From NCBI GenBank assembly GCA_036404255.1, contig DASWOP010000207.1, positions 1 through 12,351 of the forward strand: DNA of 12,351 nucleotides, given 5' to 3'. Source of the stretch: JARLFX01 sp036404255. Lineage in GTDB: Bacteria; Acidobacteriota; Terriglobia; Terriglobales; Acidobacteriaceae. This document shows, piece by piece, positions 6,575-12,351 of this stretch. The position numbers were made by a program, and so were the translations under genes. How positions within the stretch are numbered: the first letter of the stretch is position 1; each line of letters opens with the position of its first letter. The notes under the pieces are model-generated. The model had not been told where the DNA came from and ran no database searches. It was given only the letters and a program-made list of their open reading frames with translations.

Positions 6575-6604
6575 TTGACAAATTGGTTGCGAAGCTCTTA
6601 GTGT
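6575..6604 (+). promoter_or_regulatory. Candidate sigma-70 promoter for the receptor-GH3 operon
   Basis: A perfect TTGACA lies at 6575-6580. An 18-bp spacer leads to TAGTGT at 6599-6604, which keeps the three most conserved -10 bases (T, A and final T). Transcription would start near 6611, just ahead of the CpG-centred palindrome at 6618-6631. The -10 match is weak, so the exact element is uncertain. Confidence 0.35.
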
Positions 6605-6617
6605 TTCTGCCTCTGGA

Positions 6618-6631
6618 AGAAGACGTTTTCT
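6618..6631. promoter_or_regulatory. Candidate LacI-family operator
   Basis: The sequence AGAAGACGTTTTCT is a 14-bp near-palindrome. Its halves AGAAGAC and GTTTTCT differ from perfect symmetry at one pair, and the centre is CpG. A CpG-centred dyad with A-rich left and T-rich right halves is the known hallmark of LacI/GalR-family operators. It lies between the LacI-type gene and the receptor gene, just downstream of the plus-strand promoter candidate, where a bound repressor would block initiation or elongation. A third half-site, AGAAAAC, is at 6642-6648. Confidence 0.5.
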
Positions 6632-6649
6632 CAAGCTCGATAGAAAACG
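6624..6649 (+). promoter_or_regulatory. Inverted repeat / hairpin in the receptor mRNA leader
   Basis: CGTTTTCT (6624-6631) and AGAAAACG (6642-6649) are perfect 8-bp arms around a 10-base loop. The stem ends five bases before the AAGGAT ribosome binding site. It could be an RNA hairpin affecting translation, or two spaced half-sites for the LacI-type protein. Confidence 0.4.
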
Positions 6650-6654
6650 GGAAA

Positions 6655-6660
6655 AAGGAT
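6655..6660 (+). promoter_or_regulatory. Ribosome binding site of the receptor gene
   Basis: AAGGAT precedes the ATG at 6673 by 12 bases, slightly long but usable. It supports the start at 6673, which opens directly into a signal peptide. An in-frame upstream start at 6583 would put 30 charged, non-signal residues in front. Confidence 0.55.
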
Positions 6661-6672
6661 GGTCTAACTGCA

Positions 6673-9600
6673 ATGACATCATGTCTCCGGTTTACCCGCA
6701 TCTCCTGCTTCGCCATCAGTCTGCTGATTCTTGTGTTGGCCGCGGCGTCCGCTTTGGGTCAGGCCACAAGCGGATCCATCTCCGGCCGCGTTACGGATGC
6801 CAGAGGCGCCGTCGTCCCGGGAGCGCAGGTCTCCATCGTGGACCGCGACAAGGGTCTCATCACCAATGCCACGACCGATGGTGCAGGCGAGTTCACCGCG
6901 CAGGCGCTGCCGCCCGATCGCTACACCATCACGGTGGAGAAGAGCGGCTTTGCGAATGCAAACGTAGGCGCGTTCAAGCTGGACATCGATCAGAAGGCGC
7001 ACTTCAATATCTCATTGAAGATTGGCGATGTGAGCAGCACCGTGACGGTGACAGACAGCGGGCCGGTGCTGCAGACGCAGGGCGCGGAGACGGGGCAGGT
7101 GATGGGGACGCGTGAGATCGAGGATCTTCCCCTCGAAGGCCGCGATTTCACCAGTCTGTTCAAACTGATTCCCGGAGTCGTGTCGGGAGGCGGCGGCAAC
7201 AATCTGAATCTTGCGGTGAATGGGCAGCGCGAGTTTTCAAACTCGGTGCAGATCAATGGCGTTGAGGTGACGGGGAATCGCAACAACGATACGAACGTGC
7301 GCCCGAGCCCGGATGCAACGCAGGAGTTCAAGGTGGTTACGTCAGCCTATGCACCGGAGTTTGGCCGAGCTTCCGGCGGTTCGGTGATCATCCAGACCAA
7401 GTCGGGCACGAATAATCTGCATGGGAGTTTGTATGAGTTCTACCGGCCAACGGCGACATCGGCCAATCCGGCGAGGTCTCCTGCCGGTACGGTGCCAACA
7501 CTGGTGCAGAATGTCTATGGCGGAACGTTTGGCATGCCGCTGAAACGGGACAAGGCGTTTCTCTTTCTCGCGTATGAGGGAAACCGGAACCATAACTCGT
7601 CTTCGTATAACGGGCAGACGGCCCCTAATAATCAGGTAACGTTCAATACCGCGGGCGATGCCGACCTTTCACAGTTGCTGGATCCTACCAGCGGTTTTCC
7701 GATTCCGATCTTCAACCCCTACTATTTTGAAACGTACGGATCTCCGCAGAGGTTTTCAGGGAACATTATTCCTGCAGCGCTGGTCAGCCATGCAGGAAGA
7801 GCGATTCTGCAGCAACTCTTTCCAGCGCCGCAGGGCACGGACATCTACAGCAACTTTGCCGTAACGCAATACTTTACCAGCAACAGCAACGTGGCGAACC
7901 TGCGCACGGACTACACCTTCTCGCAGAACAATCGAATCTATCTTACGTATGACGCGGAGCAGGGCGATACATCGTCGAGCGATCCCTATGCGGGCTATAC
8001 CGCGTATCCCGGAACGGGTGGCGGAGACGGCGGAGGAGACCTTACCAGCTTCGAGAATCACGTGGTTGGCCTGACCTATGACCACACCTTCTCTGCGAGT
8101 CTGCTAAACGAAGCGCGGGGAAACTGGTTCCTTTCTACCGTCAAACAGAACAACCTGATCGACGGCTCCAATCTCGCGACGGCCTTCGGAATTGCAAACT
8201 CAAATATTCCCGGCTTTCCCCAAACCTACAGCTTTCCGCAGATCCAGTTTCAAAGCGGACCAACGGTCGGTGGTTCGACCTATAAGCCGCTCAGTTTCCG
8301 CGATAAGAATCTTGGATTCGTCGATACGCTTTCGTGGACGGGCAAGGGCCACAATGTGAAGCTGGGATACGAGTACCGGCATCTGTCATCGCACCCGGAT
8401 TTTTCGCTCTTCCCCGTGCCGTACCAGTACTATGGTGGCGCTTACAGCGCCCTGACTAGCGATCCGATCTACTGCCAATACAGTTACTTGCCGTGCAATG
8501 AGCCGGACGGTTTCTATGATAAGAGTTATTACTATGGAACGGGAGGAAGCGAAGTGGCAGACCTGCTGCTTGGTTTGCCGCTCTATACATCTCAGGGGCT
8601 GCAGCTGACGAAGGCCAGCACAACAGCCAACGAGCATACGTTCTACCTGCAGGATTACTGGCAGGTAACTCCGAGGCTGAATATCACATACGGACTGCGC
8701 TACGAGTACCAGCAGCCCTATGTGGAGAAGAACAACAACCAATCAAACTTTGATGTGAATACGCTGATGATTCAGCTCGCTGGGCGTGGCAACAACTCGC
8801 GGTCGCTGATCAACTCCAATACCAAAGACTTTATGCCGCGGGTGGGGTGGGATTTTCAGATTACGCCGACGATTGTACTGCGCGGCGGCTTCGGTATCTT
8901 CTACTCACCGGAGAATGACGCGCGCGAAGATCTCCTGACGAAAAACTATCCGTTCTTTGTGCAACAGGAGATTGATAACAGCGCGTATGCGATTGCCTAT
9001 CACCTGGATGCCGGCGTCGCGCGGCCAACCTCAATTTCCATTCCAGGCGGAGCGAGCTCTATCAACTTGGTGACCGCAAGCGTGCCCAGTCAGACGGTGT
9101 ACTCCGAGCCCAACAATTTCCCTACGGCGAACTCGAAGAACTACAACGTGACGCTGCAGAAGACAGTGGGGAATACCTCCTTTGAGGTGGCTTACGTAGG
9201 GGCCATCACAAGGGACCTCTCCTACGAGGTTGGAGACTATAACATCAATAAGCGTCTCTCGACCAACATCGGCAAGGTGCAGACGTTGCTTCCTGTCGGC
9301 ATTAGCAACTATGACTCGCTGCAGGCGAAGGTGAACCGTCGCTTCTCGCGGGGATATAGCCTGCTGGCCTCCTACACATGGTCGCATGCGCGCGACAATG
9401 GGCCGGCGCCGTTCAATCTGAATGGTTCCACCGGGCCACAGGATCCGCTGAATGTGAATGTAGAGTATGCCAGCTCGGATTCGGATGTCCGCAATGTGTT
9501 TGTTGCGAGCCAGATTATTGAGCTGCCCTTCGGGCGCAATAAGCGGTTCTTCTCGGGAGCGGGGCCTATAGCCAACGCAATCGTCGGCGGGTGGCAGGTT

Positions 9601-10029
9601 AACAGCATCACCACGTTGCAGGGTGGGCGACCGTTCAATATTCTGAGCGCAAGCAACAATAAGAACTATCCCAGCCTGCGACCCAACCTGACCGGTACCA
9701 GCGCCGCCGTAGGTCATCGCTCGGTGAACCGCTGGTTCAATCCTGCGGCGTTCCAGGTTTCTTCAACGCAAGCGGCTAACCATACTCCCGGTACCACTCC
9801 GCGAAACTATCTCCGTGGCCCCGGATTTACGAATGAAGATATGTCTCTGATCAAAGTGTATGCGCTGCCGCGCAGCATGAAGCTGCAGGTGCGCATCGAG
9901 GCATTCAACCTGCTGAACACGGCACATTATGATGCTCCGGTTGCCACCGTATCGGACATTCGCTTCGGACAGATCATTGGTGGCTATACTCCGCGAGTCA
10001 TGCAGTTCGCGGGTCGCCTCACCTTCTAG
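6673..10029 (+). CDS. TonB-dependent receptor-like outer-membrane protein (carboxypeptidase-regulatory-like N-domain)
   Basis: The protein has 1118 residues from the chosen start. A signal peptide covers about residues 1-30 (SLLILVLAAASALGQA). A carboxypeptidase-regulatory-like beta-sandwich follows at about 34-95 (ISGRVTDARGAVVPGAQVSI and PPDRYTITVEKSGF). The plug is at about 145-255, with EIEDLPLEGRDFTSL, LAVNGQREFSNSVQINGVEV, the PDATQEFKV segment and GGSVIIQTKSGTNNLHGSLYEFYR. The rest is a large barrel with many aromatic strands, ending MQFAGRLTF with the terminal Phe expected for BAM-dependent insertion. Two cysteines, C601 and C608, may close a surface loop. Such Oar/SusC-like proteins are expanded in Acidobacteriota and are thought to bind or import oligosaccharides, but no clear TonB box is seen. 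It is the first gene of a likely two-gene operon with GH3, and divergent from the LacI-type regulator. Confidence 0.92.
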   Translation: MTSCLRFTRISCFAISLLILVLAAASALGQATSGSISGRVTDARGAVVPGAQVSIVDRDKGLITNATTDGAGEFTAQALPPDRYTITVEKSGFANANVGAFKLDIDQKAHFNISLKIGDVSSTVTVTDSGPVLQTQGAETGQVMGTREIEDLPLEGRDFTSLFKLIPGVVSGGGGNNLNLAVNGQREFSNSVQINGVEVTGNRNNDTNVRPSPDATQEFKVVTSAYAPEFGRASGGSVIIQTKSGTNNLHGSLYEFYRPTATSANPARSPAGTVPTLVQNVYGGTFGMPLKRDKAFLFLAYEGNRNHNSSSYNGQTAPNNQVTFNTAGDADLSQLLDPTSGFPIPIFNPYYFETYGSPQRFSGNIIPAALVSHAGRAILQQLFPAPQGTDIYSNFAVTQYFTSNSNVANLRTDYTFSQNNRIYLTYDAEQGDTSSSDPYAGYTAYPGTGGGDGGGDLTSFENHVVGLTYDHTFSASLLNEARGNWFLSTVKQNNLIDGSNLATAFGIANSNIPGFPQTYSFPQIQFQSGPTVGGSTYKPLSFRDKNLGFVDTLSWTGKGHNVKLGYEYRHLSSHPDFSLFPVPYQYYGGAYSALTSDPIYCQYSYLPCNEPDGFYDKSYYYGTGGSEVADLLLGLPLYTSQGLQLTKASTTANEHTFYLQDYWQVTPRLNITYGLRYEYQQPYVEKNNNQSNFDVNTLMIQLAGRGNNSRSLINSNTKDFMPRVGWDFQITPTIVLRGGFGIFYSPENDAREDLLTKNYPFFVQQEIDNSAYAIAYHLDAGVARPTSISIPGGASSINLVTASVPSQTVYSEPNNFPTANSKNYNVTLQKTVGNTSFEVAYVGAITRDLSYEVGDYNINKRLSTNIGKVQTLLPVGISNYDSLQAKVNRRFSRGYSLLASYTWSHARDNGPAPFNLNGSTGPQDPLNVNVEYASSDSDVRNVFVASQIIELPFGRNKRFFSGAGPIANAIVGGWQVNSITTLQGGRPFNILSASNNKNYPSLRPNLTGTSAAVGHRSVNRWFNPAAFQVSSTQAANHTPGTTPRNYLRGPGFTNEDMSLIKVYALPRSMKLQVRIEAFNLLNTAHYDAPVATVSDIRFGQIIGGYTPRVMQFAGRLTF

Positions 10030-10037
10030 CACTCAAC

Positions 10038-10042
10038 GGGAG
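10038..10042 (+). promoter_or_regulatory. Ribosome binding site of the GH3 gene
   Basis: GGGAG lies five bases before the ATG at 10048, inside the 18-bp gap after the receptor stop codon at 10027-10029. No terminator or promoter fits in this gap, which supports co-transcription. Confidence 0.6.
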
Positions 10043-10047
10043 CAAGT

Positions 10048-12321
10048 ATGAATCGTTTTGTATTGACAGCCCTGCTTGCTGCCGCCGCGATGACCGCGAC
10101 GGCAGCGCTTTCTCAGGCCACACCTCCGCCTGTCGACGCGAAGGTGGAAGCACGCGCGCAGGCATTGCTGAAGCAGATGACACTGGATGAGAAGCTTGGA
10201 CAGATCTCACAGCTTTTCTGGGACAAGACGCTCAAGGATGACCGGTTGCGCAAGGGAGAACTGGGGTCATATCTGTTTCTCACCGATGCGCATGAGATCA
10301 ACCGTGTGCAGCATGTGGCGGTGGAGCAGTCGCGACTGCATATCCCGCTGCTTATCGGCTTCGATGTGATTCACGGCTTTCGTACGATCTTTCCCGTGCC
10401 AATTGCGACGGCGGCATCGTGGGACCTGGAGTTGAATCGCAAGATTCAGTCAGCAGCGGCAGCGGAGGCTTCTGCCGTAGGCATCAACTGGGCGTTTGCG
10501 CCAATGGTGGATATCGCGCGCGATGCCCGCTGGGGACGCATAGTGGAAGGAGCAGGAGAAGATCCATACCTCGGCATGCGGATGGGAGAGGCGCGGGTGC
10601 GCGGCCTCCAGGGAGAGGGTGCTGGTGCGCCGAACCATATTCTTGCCTGCGCAAAACACTTTGCGGGGTATGGCGCAGCGGTAGGCGGACGCGACTACGA
10701 TGCCTCCTATCTCTCCGAGAGCGAACTGCAGAATGTTTACCTGCCGCCGTTCCGTGCAGCGGTCAATGCTGGCGTAGCGTGCATCATGAGCGCGTACATG
10801 GACCTCAACGATGTACCCGCAAGCGGCAATCGATGGCTGCTGCAAGATGTGCTTCGCAGGCAGTGGCACTTCAATGGATTTGTGGTCTCCGATGCGTGGG
10901 CTGTTTACAACCTGGAGGCACATGGCTACGCGCGCGATCATGCAGAGGCGGCGCTACTTGGCCTGACGGCTGGCGTGAATATGGATATGGGTTCGGATAG
11001 CTACCTGACGCATGCGCCCAAACTGCTGGCGGAGAAAAAGCTCACGATGCAGCAGATTGATGCGGCGGTGCTGCCACTGTTGCGCGCTAAGATCGGGCTC
11101 GGGCTCTTCGAGCATCCGTATGTGGACGAGAGCAAGGTGGAGGCGGCGCTGCATAATCCGGAACATCTGGCGCTAGCTCGCACGGCAGCGACGCGTTCGG
11201 CCGTACTGCTGCGCAATGAGGGCGGACAGCTTCCACTCCCCAAACAGGCGCGATCGATTGCTGTGATCGGGCCGCTCGCGGATGCGCACAAAGAGCTGCA
11301 GGGCTCGTGGTCGTTCGGCGGGGAGCCCAAGGATGTGGTCTCCATTCTTGAAGGCATTCGCGCGAAGGTTGGGTCGGGTGTTGCGGTTGATTATGCGAAT
11401 GGAACCACGATCAAGCGCGGTATGGAGCCGTATCTCAACACGGACACGTTGCCCGCCGTGGGTACGGAGCAGCAGGCAGATGCGGATATCGCAGAGGCAG
11501 TAGCGGCTGCGAAGGCTGCTGACCAGGTGATCCTTGTCCTCGGTGAGACGGACGATATGAGCGGAGAGTATGCATCGCGGGCTTCGCTCGCTCTTCCCGG
11601 CAAACAGGAGCTTCTGCTGGAGTCTGTCGTGGCGACTGGTAAGCCGGTCACGCTGGTGCTGGTGAATGGCAGGCCGCTGGATATTACGTGGGCTTCGACG
11701 CATGTCCCCGCAATTCTGGAGGCATGGTTTCCTGGGACCCAGGGAGGCAACGCCGTTGCCGATCTGCTGTTCGGAGATGCGAACCCTGCGGGAAAACTGC
11801 CGGTCACATGGCCGCGCAATGTGGGCCAGGAGCCGCTCTACTACAACCACAACCATACGCAGCAGGACCAGGATGCGGCGGGTGCCACCTCGTACTACTG
11901 GGATGAGCCGCAATCTCCGCTATATCGCTTCGGCTATGGTCTGAGCTATTCGCAATTCCAGTTCTCCAATCTCAAACTGTCGTCCACAACGCTGGGCGCG
12001 GCAGGCATCGATGTGATGGTGGATGTGAAGAACGCCGTCGGTATTGCAGGGGACGAGGTTGTGCAGCTCTATACGCATCAGCGCTCGGGAACAGCTTCGC
12101 GACCGGTGCGCGAGTTGAAGGGGTTCGAACGTATCCATCTTGAGCCGGGAGAGGAGCGGACGGTGAAGCTGCATCTCACCACCGCCGATCTCAGCTTCTG
12201 GTCGGCGTCGACGCATCAGCGTGAGACGGATGCCTCCACCTACGATGTGTGGGTGGGCGACAGCTCCGTGGCGGCGGCACACGCGCAGTTTGAGGTGGCC
12301 GTCACTACGGTGCACAAGTGA
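10048..12321 (+). CDS. GH3 beta-glucosidase, BglX-like, periplasmic
   Basis: The 757-residue protein carries a signal peptide (about residues 1-24, ending ALSQA). The GH3 N-terminal TIM barrel follows with LLIGFDVIHGFRTIFPVPI, RWGRIVEGAGEDPYLG and the CAKHFAGYGAAVGGRDYD substrate loop (K203, H204). The nucleophile is D282 in GFVVSDAW. The second alpha/beta domain contains VILVLGETDDMSGEYASR, where E500 and E507 keep the seven-residue spacing seen in E. coli BglX; E507 is the likely acid/base. A C-terminal fibronectin-III-like domain starts near residue 650 (DEVVQLYTHQRSGTASRPVRELKGF). Length and layout are complete for the family. It should release terminal beta-glucose, or beta-xylose in some relatives, from oligosaccharides in the periplasm. 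The gene follows the receptor gene after 18 bp. Confidence 0.95.
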   Translation: MNRFVLTALLAAAAMTATAALSQATPPPVDAKVEARAQALLKQMTLDEKLGQISQLFWDKTLKDDRLRKGELGSYLFLTDAHEINRVQHVAVEQSRLHIPLLIGFDVIHGFRTIFPVPIATAASWDLELNRKIQSAAAAEASAVGINWAFAPMVDIARDARWGRIVEGAGEDPYLGMRMGEARVRGLQGEGAGAPNHILACAKHFAGYGAAVGGRDYDASYLSESELQNVYLPPFRAAVNAGVACIMSAYMDLNDVPASGNRWLLQDVLRRQWHFNGFVVSDAWAVYNLEAHGYARDHAEAALLGLTAGVNMDMGSDSYLTHAPKLLAEKKLTMQQIDAAVLPLLRAKIGLGLFEHPYVDESKVEAALHNPEHLALARTAATRSAVLLRNEGGQLPLPKQARSIAVIGPLADAHKELQGSWSFGGEPKDVVSILEGIRAKVGSGVAVDYANGTTIKRGMEPYLNTDTLPAVGTEQQADADIAEAVAAAKAADQVILVLGETDDMSGEYASRASLALPGKQELLLESVVATGKPVTLVLVNGRPLDITWASTHVPAILEAWFPGTQGGNAVADLLFGDANPAGKLPVTWPRNVGQEPLYYNHNHTQQDQDAAGATSYYWDEPQSPLYRFGYGLSYSQFQFSNLKLSSTTLGAAGIDVMVDVKNAVGIAGDEVVQLYTHQRSGTASRPVRELKGFERIHLEPGEERTVKLHLTTADLSFWSASTHQRETDASTYDVWVGDSSVAAAHAQFEVAVTTVHK

Positions 12322-12351
12322 GCAAGAAGTCACCAGCGGATTCCACCACGG
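12318..12351 (+). CDS. Possible start of a downstream gene (3' truncated by window edge)
   Basis: A GTG at 12318 overlaps the GH3 stop in a GTGA arrangement typical of coupled genes. It opens a frame reading MSKKSPADSTT up to the window edge. Only 11 codons are visible and there is no strong Shine-Dalgarno, so it may be chance. Confidence 0.25.
   Translation, partial: MSKKSPADSTT

Noticed and set aside
6571..6576. TATATT as a -10 element on the plus strand
   Set aside because: No acceptable -35 box lies 16-18 bp upstream, while TTGACA overlaps it and gives a better -35 reading.
9031..9717. Minus-strand open frame of 228 codons opposite the receptor gene
   Set aside because: Antisense shadow inside a well-supported barrel-coding region.
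11173..11913. Minus-strand open frame of 246 codons opposite the GH3 gene
   Set aside because: The GH3 frame has catalytic motifs throughout this stretch; the antisense product is rich in Arg and His in the way typical of shadow frames.
12118..12134. GGGTTCGAACG resembling a tRNA T-loop
   Set aside because: It lies inside the GH3 coding frame, and no acceptor, D-arm or anticodon-arm pairing is found around it.

Overview
The window looks like chromosomal sequence from a Gram-negative soil bacterium, most likely an Acidobacteriota (Terriglobia) member. The reasons are the moderately high GC coding style, exported glycoside hydrolases, and a long TonB-dependent-receptor-like protein with an N-terminal carboxypeptidase-regulatory-like domain of the kind expanded in that phylum. 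The assignment is inferred from protein style, not from a marker gene.

Left part (1-1260). The window opens inside the 3' end of a GH92-type alpha-mannosidase gene (1-207, +). Next comes about 470 bp without an intact gene. It holds two recognisable minus-strand scraps: one kelch/galactose-oxidase-like repeat (349-426) and a zinc-knuckle DUF6431-type fragment (540-671). A small ribbon-helix-helix (RHH) repressor gene (676-864, -) and a small membrane/zinc-ribbon gene (984-1259, +) then diverge. Between them lies a perfect 27-bp dyad (901-927) carrying two GTATAC cores one helical turn apart. This is a very good candidate operator for the RHH protein.

Central and right part (1489-12321). Two divergent gene sets form a carbohydrate-use locus. 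On the minus strand a LacI-family regulator (5353-6450) is followed by an exported GH42 beta-galactosidase (3248-5326) and an exported right-handed beta-helix protein (1489-3237), with gaps of 26 and 10 bp, so probably one operon. On the plus strand a 1118-residue TonB-dependent-receptor-like outer-membrane protein (6673-10029) is followed after 18 bp by a BglX-like GH3 beta-glucosidase (10048-12321). Another gene may start in a GTGA overlap at the right edge.

The 222-bp divergent control region (6451-6672) contains TTGACA elements on both strands. It also has a CpG-centred near-palindrome typical of LacI-family operators (6618-6631) and a perfect 8-bp stem just ahead of the receptor's ribosome binding site. 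The simplest model is that an oligosaccharide enters through the outer-membrane protein, is trimmed in the periplasm by GH42 and GH3, and is sensed by the LacI regulator, which controls both arms. The beta-helix protein would bind or cut the parent polysaccharide. The substrate cannot be read from sequence; a beta-galactose/beta-glucose-containing plant polymer is the natural guess.
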